A stretch of 29,174 bases of DNA from Geobacter sp. UBA698 (GTDB lineage Bacteria; Desulfobacterota; Desulfuromonadia; Geobacterales; Pseudopelobacteraceae): contig DBMM01000050.1 of NCBI GenBank assembly GCA_002298925.1, forward strand, positions 1 through 29,174. The letters are read 5' to 3'. This document shows, in pieces, positions 7,396 to 14,426 of the stretch. The position numbers and the translations under genes are program-made. Under the pieces are notes generated by a model. The model was not told the DNA's origin. It made no database searches and worked only from the letters and a program-made list of their open reading frames with translations. Numbering within the stretch: position 1 is the first letter of the stretch; every line of letters starts with the position of its first letter.

Positions 7396-7438
7396 TGTCA
7401 TCGATAATTTCATTATTTTAGCCCGTATCGAAAGCCCC

Positions 7439-9601
7439 ATGGATACTCAGCAAATTGACATAACGTCCGGCGACGCAGCTATCGGCAAAATTGGCACCCT
7501 GCTGGTGGAGCTTAATATTTCTCATCGCAACTTCCGTTCCTACCCCAAGGAACATCCGGTTATTGCTGCGTCTCTGGATAAGGTTGTGAAGGTCTATGCC
7601 GGCCTGATGCAGTCACGCAAAGAGCTGGTTATTGGTGTGAGCCGCGATGCCCTGATGGTGGGGGGGGAGTTTCTGGATAAATCCAACCGGATCTTCCGGG
7701 ATTTAGCCCGGGCCCTGTTTGAAAGAGGGATCGCCGCACTGGTGTTAGCTCCGGGTCTTACTGCGGAGGAGTTAAGGAACTTCTATACTATCCTTGGCCT
7801 CAAGCGCGACGATATACAGCGGCATGGCGGTATTGAAAACATCTGGATCAAGGCGCGCCTGACTTCGATAACCGTTAGACCGATCCGCTATGATCTGCTT
7901 ACTGCAACGGATGAGGAGACCATCCGCTCTGCTCCGCAGGCAACGACTGCTGAAAGCCTCTGGGAGCGTTTCGCCAGGGGGGTCATCATGGGGGGGGCTG
8001 GTGAAGGTGAGGTGGAAGGAATCGATCCCGAACTGCTGGCGGCCATTCTCAACAGCCAGTTCCACAATGGTGATGAAAAGGCGGATTATGAAAGGGTCAT
8101 GGCCGATTTCATCCAGCATGCCGACGCTCTGCAGGCCCTGGAGGTCGACGAAACATTGCCCTATCAAAAACTGGCATCATTTGTAAGCCGGCTTAACCCT
8201 GAGCTGCGTCGTCAGTTTCTGCGCAGCACCTTTGACGTCAGATGTGCGTCCGGTGAACTGGCGGCTTATAAAATGATTCCCCACATGTCGGCGGATGTGG
8301 TCATCGACACCCTGGAAGATGTCAATGCAAACCGCATCAATTTGCCGCCGGTCATTTTCGGCCTGTTGCAAAAGCTGGTCCACCACACCGGAACGGACGC
8401 AAGGGCAGATGATAGAGATGCTGCCGACAGCGATGAGGATCTCGACCGGAAAGTGCGTGCCATCTTTCGTGAACACGCTTCCGAGGAATTCGTTCCGGAC
8501 GAGTATCAGAAAAAACTTAACCGAATCATGGCGGCCGATCAGCTGCCAACCATGCTGGACGAGGATTTCAGCTCTATTCTGGAGTCTCTGGATACCCAGC
8601 TGGTCGAGGCCGGAATAAGTGACATCATCATGCAGCTGGTCATTCTCGAACCGGCCGGAGACGGTTCTGACCCTCTGCTGGATGACCTGAATGCCATGTG
8701 CGCCTTATTTCTGGAGACCGGACAGTATGGGCAGCTGCTGCGTATTATGAAGCTGTCCGGTGATGCCAGGCTGCCGGAAGGGTTTCGATGCGGACTTCTG
8801 GGGCTCTTCAGGAGCCGGGAGTTCATGGAGGAGGTGCTGAACGGCCTGCACACTTGGGGCAAGTCCAAATTCGACGTGATCCGGGAGCTGATTGCCGCTG
8901 TCGGTGAACCCTTCACCGATGTGCTGCTCGATCGCTTGGCAGAAGAGACCAGTCTGTCGCTGCGCCGATTCATGATGGACCGCCTGATGGAGGCCGGTCC
9001 CACGGCCCGTGATGCCATTGTGAGTCGTCTTTCCGACAGCAGATGGTATTATTTGCGCAACCTGCTGATCATGCTGCGCTCAATCAATGATGCCGCTGTC
9101 CTGGAAGGGGTCAGGGCGCTGGCCGGCAACGAGAATCCCCGTGTCCGGCAGGAGGTGCTCAGGACCCTCCTGCATTTTAATGATCAGACTGCCGAAGGGC
9201 AACTGCTGCTGGCGATGGATAGCAGCAGCCGGGAAGTGCAGTTGGCGGCCTTACGAATGGCCGAAAACAGTCGTTCGCCGGAGGTTTTTAAAAAACTGCT
9301 GTCTCTGGTCACTGCTTCAGGCTTTTCCGACAGCGAGATTGAATTCAAGTGCGCAATAGTCAAATCCCTGGCTGATATCGGCAGAGCCGAGGCCCTGCCG
9401 GAACTGGCCAGGGTGCTCGGCACCAAATCGCTGTTGCATTCAAGGCAGTTGGCCAGACTGAAGCTGGCGATTGTCAGTTCGCTGGAGCATTATCCTCCCC
9501 AGATCGCACGGCAGGTTCTGGGCCGGCTTGCCGCCGGTGGCGACGATGTGGCTCGCCAGGCAGCAGAAACTCTTCGCAGGATTGAAGTCAGGCCATCATG
9601 A
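7439..9601 (+). CDS. HEAT-repeat protein with a novel N-terminal domain
   Basis: The 720-residue protein has no signal peptide or membrane segment, so it is likely cytoplasmic. Residues about 20-150 form a domain with the pattern Y-x(3)-HP, D-ALMVGG, RGI and GLTAEEL. The same pattern opens the next protein. A helical middle (about 170-480) has acidic stretches. From about 490 to the end there are at least five HEAT/PBS-lyase-type helical repeats (for example 'NPRVRQEVLRTLLHF', 'REVQLAALRMAENS', 'CAIVKSLADIGRAEALPELA'), a protein-protein interaction solenoid. The ribosome site (GAAAG) is weak, but a good promoter lies just upstream. The stop overlaps the next start as ATGA, so the HD-GYP protein is translationally coupled. 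The role is not known; a scaffold or sensor for the HD-GYP partner is the best inference. Confidence 0.8.
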   Translation: MDTQQIDITSGDAAIGKIGTLLVELNISHRNFRSYPKEHPVIAASLDKVVKVYAGLMQSRKELVIGVSRDALMVGGEFLDKSNRIFRDLARALFERGIAALVLAPGLTAEELRNFYTILGLKRDDIQRHGGIENIWIKARLTSITVRPIRYDLLTATDEETIRSAPQATTAESLWERFARGVIMGGAGEGEVEGIDPELLAAILNSQFHNGDEKADYERVMADFIQHADALQALEVDETLPYQKLASFVSRLNPELRRQFLRSTFDVRCASGELAAYKMIPHMSADVVIDTLEDVNANRINLPPVIFGLLQKLVHHTGTDARADDRDAADSDEDLDRKVRAIFREHASEEFVPDEYQKKLNRIMAADQLPTMLDEDFSSILESLDTQLVEAGISDIIMQLVILEPAGDGSDPLLDDLNAMCALFLETGQYGQLLRIMKLSGDARLPEGFRCGLLGLFRSREFMEEVLNGLHTWGKSKFDVIRELIAAVGEPFTDVLLDRLAEETSLSLRRFMMDRLMEAGPTARDAIVSRLSDSRWYYLRNLLIMLRSINDAAVLEGVRALAGNENPRVRQEVLRTLLHFNDQTAEGQLLLAMDSSSREVQLAALRMAENSRSPEVFKKLLSLVTASGFSDSEIEFKCAIVKSLADIGRAEALPELARVLGTKSLLHSRQLARLKLAIVSSLEHYPPQIARQVLGRLAAGGDDVARQAAETLRRIEVRPS

Positions 9602-10728
9602 GCGCGAACGTACCCGTTCATATTCTGGATTTCATTCGTCACCTGCTGTCGGCCACTGCCAACGTTGCCCTCTACGGCATGAACCACCCCCAGGTGGAAC
9701 ATCTCTCCAGTCAGGCCTATGCCGGTATTCTGACTGCTTTGGAAACCTGCCGGGAATTTTCCATGCTGGTGGTGGACGACGAACTGATCATCAATGGCCT
9801 TCCCCAGGATCCAAGCCTGGTCCTTGATCGTTTTGCACAGATTCTCAAGTCGCGTGGCATCGGCCATATCAAGGTTCTGGAAGGGGTTTCCCGGCAGGAG
9901 TTGAAGGAGCTGATCGCAGGTCTTGCGAGGCAGAGCGAAACTCCGGGGGTGATCGCCTCCAGCGAGCATCTGCGCCTTGGCCGGGTTGAACTGAGCGCTG
10001 GCGGGGAGGGCTGGGGGCGACATCATGTCCCGATTCCGGAGATGCCGGCCGAGGAACGGGACCGATTCATGGAAATCTATGAAACGGTCAAGCATCACCA
10101 CAAGCTGAAAGTCAACGGTCTGCTCGAGGTGGTCTCCGGCTTTGTCGAAGTCTTTCGTCAGGAGGGCAGGCCGCTATTGGTCATGGCCGCCCTGCGCGAT
10201 ACTGACGAGTACACCTTTACCCACTCGACCAACGTCTGCATCCTTAATCTGGCCCAGGCCATGTCGTTGGGGATACAGGGCCAGCTGCTGAATGACATCG
10301 GAGTGGCGGCCATGCTGCACGATATCGGCAAACTGTTCATTCCCGAGGAAATCCTTACCAAAAAAGATAAACTTACCAGTGAAGAATTCGACCTGATGAA
10401 GCAGCACCCGGCCAAGGGAGCCCGCTATCTTCTGGAAACTCCCGGTGTTCCCCGACTGGCAATCTCGACCGCCTTCGAGCACCATATGAAATACAATTTC
10501 AGTGGCTATCCACAGGTGTCGTCCGACTGGCGGCAGAACATCTGCAGTCAGATGACCACGATTTCGGATTTCTTCGATGCCCTGCGCACCCGTCGTTCCT
10601 ATCGTGAACCGCTCGAACTGCACGAAATTTCCGAGATGCTGCAGATAATGATGGGCAACGATCTGCACCCTTTGCTGACACGCAACTTTCTTCAGATCAT
10701 TGCGCGCCTGACTGAACCGTCAGTCTAG
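9598..10728 (+). CDS. HD-GYP domain protein (putative cyclic-di-GMP phosphodiesterase)
   Basis: In this 376-residue protein, residues about 8-133 resemble the N-terminal domain of the HEAT protein upstream. The C-terminal half (about 165-365) is an HD-GYP domain, with His209 (THSTNV), HD241-242 in MLHDIGK, a following IPEEIL, HP270-271, HH295-296, GYP303-305 and Asp324 (ISDFFDALRTRRSYR). These are the metal and substrate residues of HD-GYP enzymes, which hydrolyse c-di-GMP, so activity is plausible. The usual DG in HHExxDGxGYP is replaced by NF (HHMKYNFSGYP); these are not metal ligands as far as I know. There is no receiver domain, so the input probably comes through the N-terminal domain or the HEAT partner. 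Its start lies within ATGA at the end of the HEAT gene. Confidence 0.9.
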   Translation: MSANVPVHILDFIRHLLSATANVALYGMNHPQVEHLSSQAYAGILTALETCREFSMLVVDDELIINGLPQDPSLVLDRFAQILKSRGIGHIKVLEGVSRQELKELIAGLARQSETPGVIASSEHLRLGRVELSAGGEGWGRHHVPIPEMPAEERDRFMEIYETVKHHHKLKVNGLLEVVSGFVEVFRQEGRPLLVMAALRDTDEYTFTHSTNVCILNLAQAMSLGIQGQLLNDIGVAAMLHDIGKLFIPEEILTKKDKLTSEEFDLMKQHPAKGARYLLETPGVPRLAISTAFEHHMKYNFSGYPQVSSDWRQNICSQMTTISDFFDALRTRRSYREPLELHEISEMLQIMMGNDLHPLLTRNFLQIIARLTEPSV

Positions 10729-10789
10729 CTGCTAGCGGCAAGCAATAGTATGGCGTGCAATAGATGATGGTGCGGGGATAGTTGTAATG

Positions 10790-11695
10790 TCAGTCCTGCT
10801 TTTCCATTTCAGCATGCATGATGCCGAAAAGACCGCTCAGCAGGTTTTCGCCGGGCGGTTCAGTCAGAGCCGATTTCAGCGACCCCTCTTCTTCAATGCG
10901 CCTCAACAGGGCCAGCATACGCCGCAGAACTTCAGCCCCCAGATCATCCAGCAGTTTATTGCCAGGCATTCCGGTAGCCGGATGACACCAATTGCTTTCA
11001 TGTCCGGACAAATCATCACGGTTGCTACGCAGCAGCGGGTAAAACAGGTGCTGCTGCTGCCTAATTCTGGGCACGCCCAGGACGGACAGGATTTTTGCCG
11101 CCAGCTTCCAGAAGGTGCTGCCGTACATGGCCTGAAAGCGGCAGTGCCGGTCGAGGGCCTCTGTCAGTGCCTGTTCGGGCAAGGTCGCGTCCGGATCGAA
11201 CAGCAGGGAACAGGCCCTGAGCAGGGTGTCTTTCGTGCGGGGGGACACCAGTTGAGCCATTTTGAATGCGGGCGGATCAGCCTCCTTGTTCAGGAAGTGT
11301 ACGTCGATGGCGGTTTCAATCCGGTAGTGATCTCCGGTATCAGTCAGGCCGGCAGCAGCGTAGACAAAGGGGTGAAAGACGATGTCGGCCTGCATGTGGC
11401 AGAGCACTCCCAGCAGGCAGGACAGCAGGTCGGGCGGAATGGCGCCGGAAAGACGCTCTTCGGCCCGGATCAGCGGCGCGTAGCTGTTGTCGGGCGCATC
11501 GTGGAACCGCCGGCCAGCTGCCAGCGCCTGGGGTGCAAAGGGGCCGCTGAAGAGATGCAGCAGGGTGTCGGGCAGCACCGCCCCGGCCAGGAATAAGTCA
11601 TGATAGTTGCGGATGACTGTCCCCAGGGCGCTGTCGTTGCCCAGTGCGGACAGAGTTTGACCGGCCAGTATCCAGTGGGTCAGCTCTTTAGGCAT
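10790..11695 (-). CDS. Zinc-dependent phospholipase C domain protein
   Basis: The 301-residue protein opens MPKELTHW, the typical start of the Zn_dep_PLPC family. Potential zinc ligands follow in order: His7, His32 (NYHDLFLAGAVLPD), His47 (LLHLF), His65 (RFHDAPD), His100 (LCHMQADIVFHP), His108, and His123/Glu127. Secreted clostridial phospholipases C share this fold, but here no signal peptide is seen, so the protein is probably cytoplasmic or membrane-associated. Its real substrate is unknown. The ribosome site is AGGGG. It lies 157 bases downstream of recN on the same strand with a possible terminator between, and is convergent with the HD-GYP gene. No clear terminator is seen in the 61-base convergent gap. 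Confidence 0.8.
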   Translation of the reverse strand: MPKELTHWILAGQTLSALGNDSALGTVIRNYHDLFLAGAVLPDTLLHLFSGPFAPQALAAGRRFHDAPDNSYAPLIRAEERLSGAIPPDLLSCLLGVLCHMQADIVFHPFVYAAAGLTDTGDHYRIETAIDVHFLNKEADPPAFKMAQLVSPRTKDTLLRACSLLFDPDATLPEQALTEALDRHCRFQAMYGSTFWKLAAKILSVLGVPRIRQQQHLFYPLLRSNRDDLSGHESNWCHPATGMPGNKLLDDLGAEVLRRMLALLRRIEEEGSLKSALTEPPGENLLSGLFGIMHAEMEKQD

Positions 11696-11736
11696 GCTCT
11701 GCCACCCCTGTCGGGAGCAGGCCGTCGATGATAAAC

Positions 11737-11773
11737 GGGACCAGGCTCATTGGGCGTTCAGGCCTGGTAGCCC
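11737..11773 (-). terminator. Possible hairpin terminator after recN
   Basis: GGGACCAGGC (11737-11746) pairs with GCCTGGT...CCC (11762-11773) apart from a 2-base bulge, with a 15-base loop. On the minus strand it is followed by GTTTAT, a weak T-tract. It lies about 80 bases beyond the recN stop and before the phospholipase-like gene. It may be a partial terminator or an RNA-stability hairpin. Confidence 0.35.
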
Positions 11774-11852
11774 AGCATCGCTTCGGAAGAGTGTAATGAA
11801 AGATGGGTCTGGTGCTTGAGGCAGGTCTGGCCGCATGTGCTTGCAGTAATGG

Positions 11853-13532
11853 TTATGGCTGGGAGCATGCCATGGCATGTGCCGCCGCAATCATCTCGCG
11901 GGCGTGCCGGCGGGTGGTTTCGGTGATGGTTGTGCCGCCCAGCATGCGGGCGATCTCGCCGGTGCGTGCTTCTTCATCAAGGGGGGTGACGGTGGTGGCT
12001 GTGCGGCCGTTGTTTACCTGTTTTTCGACCCGCAGATGGTGATCGGCGAAGGCCGCCACCTGGGGCAGGTGGGTGATGCAGAGTACTTGCTGGCGTCCGG
12101 CGACATTTTTCAGCTTGGCGCCCACCAGTTCTGAGGTGGCCCCTCCGATGCCGGTATCCACCTCGTCGAACACCAGGGTGGGCACATCTCCTTCGGGCAG
12201 TACCTGCTTGATCGCCAGCATCAGGCGCGACAACTCGCCGCCCGAGGCGATCTTGGCCAGGGGGCGTGGCGTTTCGCCCGGGTTAGGTGAAAAGAGGAAC
12301 TCGACCCGCTCGTAACCGTTGGAGCGGGGTTCTGTCAGGGGTGTCAGGCTGGCTTCGATGACGGCGTTTTTCATGGCCAGCTGGTGCGCCTCAGCCTCAA
12401 GGGCCTTTTTCAGTGCTGCGGCGGCAGCGCTGCGGCGTGCGCTCAGTTCGGTTCCACGGAGCTGTAGTTCCTCTGCCAGGTGGCGGCACTCGAGTTCCAG
12501 CTGCTGCCGGTCCTGCTGTTGTCCGGCCAGGGTTTCCAGTTCCGCGTCGATCCGGCACTTGAAATTGAGGATCTCCTCGATGGTGGTGCCGTACTTCTTC
12601 TTGAGACGCCCGATCTGGTCGAGGCGGTCATCGGCCAGCTGCAGGGCGGCCGGATCGGCCTCGATACGGGAAGAGTAGTCGCGCAGGCAGATGGCGGCAT
12701 CCTCCAGCTGCAGGTAGGCGCTCTCAATTGATGCGGCGGTTTCGCCCAGGGTATGGTCGATGGCCGCGATTTCGGCGATGGATGATGATATTCGCCGCAG
12801 CTGCCCCAGGATGGCGCCATCGCCGCCATAAAGCCGTTCAAAGGCCTCGGCGCTGGTGCCGCCCAGTTTTTCGGCGTTGGCCAGCAGACGGCGTTCTTCT
12901 TCCAGAACCTCATCTTCCCCGGTCTTCAGTTCAGCCGCTGCAATCTCGCTGGATTGGAATGAGAGCAGGTCCAGCCGGCGGGCCGTCTCGCGCTCCTCTT
13001 TGTCCAGATGTTCCAGGCGCTGTTTCAGGGACTGCAGTCGGCCGTAGCGGGCGCTAAACTCCTCGCGCAGGGGCGCGCAGCCGGCAAAGGCATCCAGCAG
13101 CAGCAGCTGGTTTTCGGGTCTGAGCAGGGTCTGGGATTCATGCTGGCCATAGATGTTGATCAGGCAGCGGGAGATATCTGTCAGCAGGGTCAGGGTGGCC
13201 ATGCCGCCGTTGATGAAGATGCGGTTCTTACCGGCGCGGGAAATGGAGCGCTTGACCAGCAGATCGTTTTCGCAGGCGAAGCCGGATTCATCCAGCAACT
13301 GTCGAAGTTCCGGCCGTTCAGAGATATCGAACAGCGCCTCGACAACCGCTTCCTCTTCGCCGGAGCGGATCAGGTCGGCCGAGGCGCGGCCACCCATGAT
13401 CAGGCCGACGGCGTCGATGATGATTGATTTGCCCGCGCCGGTCTCTCCGGTCAGCACGGTCAGGCCCGGACTGAAGGAGAGCTGCAGCGATTCAATGATG
13501 GCCAGATTGGAGATGGACAGGTCGGTCAGCAT
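11853..13532 (-). CDS. recN: DNA repair protein RecN
   Basis: The 559-residue SMC-like ATPase matches E. coli RecN in length (about 553). The start 'MLTDLSISNLAIIESLQLSF' is characteristic. Walker A GETGAGKS is at 29-36. Long coiled-coil arms occupy about 150-370, with many Glu/Leu/Arg heptads. Near the C-terminus come the ABC signature 'KIASGGELSRLMLAIK' and Walker B 'TLVFDEVDTGIGG', followed by 'CITHLPQVAAFADHH'. RecN acts early in double-strand break repair with RecA, holding DNA ends or sister chromatids together. It lies 22 bases after nadK, as in many bacteria where nadK and recN are adjacent. No SOS (LexA) box was recognised in the short gap, and the ribosome site GGAAA is weak. Confidence 0.97.
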   Translation of the reverse strand: MLTDLSISNLAIIESLQLSFSPGLTVLTGETGAGKSIIIDAVGLIMGGRASADLIRSGEEEAVVEALFDISERPELRQLLDESGFACENDLLVKRSISRAGKNRIFINGGMATLTLLTDISRCLINIYGQHESQTLLRPENQLLLLDAFAGCAPLREEFSARYGRLQSLKQRLEHLDKEERETARRLDLLSFQSSEIAAAELKTGEDEVLEEERRLLANAEKLGGTSAEAFERLYGGDGAILGQLRRISSSIAEIAAIDHTLGETAASIESAYLQLEDAAICLRDYSSRIEADPAALQLADDRLDQIGRLKKKYGTTIEEILNFKCRIDAELETLAGQQQDRQQLELECRHLAEELQLRGTELSARRSAAAAALKKALEAEAHQLAMKNAVIEASLTPLTEPRSNGYERVEFLFSPNPGETPRPLAKIASGGELSRLMLAIKQVLPEGDVPTLVFDEVDTGIGGATSELVGAKLKNVAGRQQVLCITHLPQVAAFADHHLRVEKQVNNGRTATTVTPLDEEARTGEIARMLGGTTITETTRRHAREMIAAAHAMACSQP

Positions 13533-13554
13533 GGTTTCCGTACTGCAGAAAGCA

Positions 13555-14418
13555 TCAGCGCTCCCCCCACTTCAGTTTTGTCCGCAAAATTTCGAAATAG
13601 TCCCGGCTGCGGGACATGACCAGGGCGGTAGTTTTCAGGGCCCGGCGCACTTCGACCGAGTCCCCCTCCTGTAGTTCGAAACCGACCTGTCCGTCCAGGG
13701 TCAGATATACCATTTCGTCAAAGGTGGAGATGACGGTGATCGAGATGATCGAATCGTCCGGAACTACGATCGGGCGGTTGGTCAGGGTATGGGGGCAGAT
13801 CGGGGTAATGGCGATGCAGCTTACCAGAGGATGGATGATCGGGCCGCCGGCTGACATGGAGTAGCCGGTGGATCCGGTGGGGGTGGAGACGATCAGGCCG
13901 TCGGCCTTGTAGGTCGTCAGGAAATGGCGGTTGACCTTGGTTTCCAGATCCACGATCCGTGCCAGGGCGCCCTTGTTGATGACCATGTCGTTCAGGACAT
14001 GGCAGCGGTCCAGTTCCTTGCCTTCCCGGCAGACCGTTACTTCCAGCATCATTCGTTCGGAGACGCGCGGATCCCCCTGCAGGCATTTTTCAAGGCGGGG
14101 ATAGAGCTCTTCCAGTGTGATTTCGGTCAGGAAGCCGAGGCTGCCCAGGTTGACCCCCAGAATCGGGATGTTCTTGCCGCTGAACAGGCGCGCCGCCGAG
14201 ATCAGGGTGCCGTCGCCCCCCAGCACAACCACCAGTTCGGCCTGCTCGCGGATCTCCTCATGGGAGAGTCCCTTGGCGTAACCGATATGACGGGCCAGGT
14301 GGGCATCCACCAGGGGCAGGCAGCCCCTTTGTTCCAGCCAGCAGACCAGATCATTGGCGACCACCTGGCAGCGCGGATTGTGCATCTTGGCAAATATGGC
14401 GACGTTGTGCAGGGTCAT
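13555..14418 (-). CDS. nadK: NAD kinase
   Basis: The 287-residue enzyme phosphorylates NAD+ to NADP+ using ATP or polyphosphate. The motifs are clear: catalytic GGDG (67-70) in 'VVLGGDGTLISAARLF', 'ILGVNLGSLGFLTE', the LND segment 'LNDMVINKG', and the Gly-rich GSTGYSMSAGGP (182-193), followed by 'ITPICPHTLTNRPIV'. Length and order match bacterial NadK. It starts 8 bases after the valS stop and is followed by recN, so the three are likely one transcript. The ribosome site is weak, consistent with translational coupling to valS. Confidence 0.97.
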   Translation of the reverse strand: MTLHNVAIFAKMHNPRCQVVANDLVCWLEQRGCLPLVDAHLARHIGYAKGLSHEEIREQAELVVVLGGDGTLISAARLFSGKNIPILGVNLGSLGFLTEITLEELYPRLEKCLQGDPRVSERMMLEVTVCREGKELDRCHVLNDMVINKGALARIVDLETKVNRHFLTTYKADGLIVSTPTGSTGYSMSAGGPIIHPLVSCIAITPICPHTLTNRPIVVPDDSIISITVISTFDEMVYLTLDGQVGFELQEGDSVEVRRALKTTALVMSRSRDYFEILRTKLKWGER

Positions 14419-14426
14419 GGTTGAAC

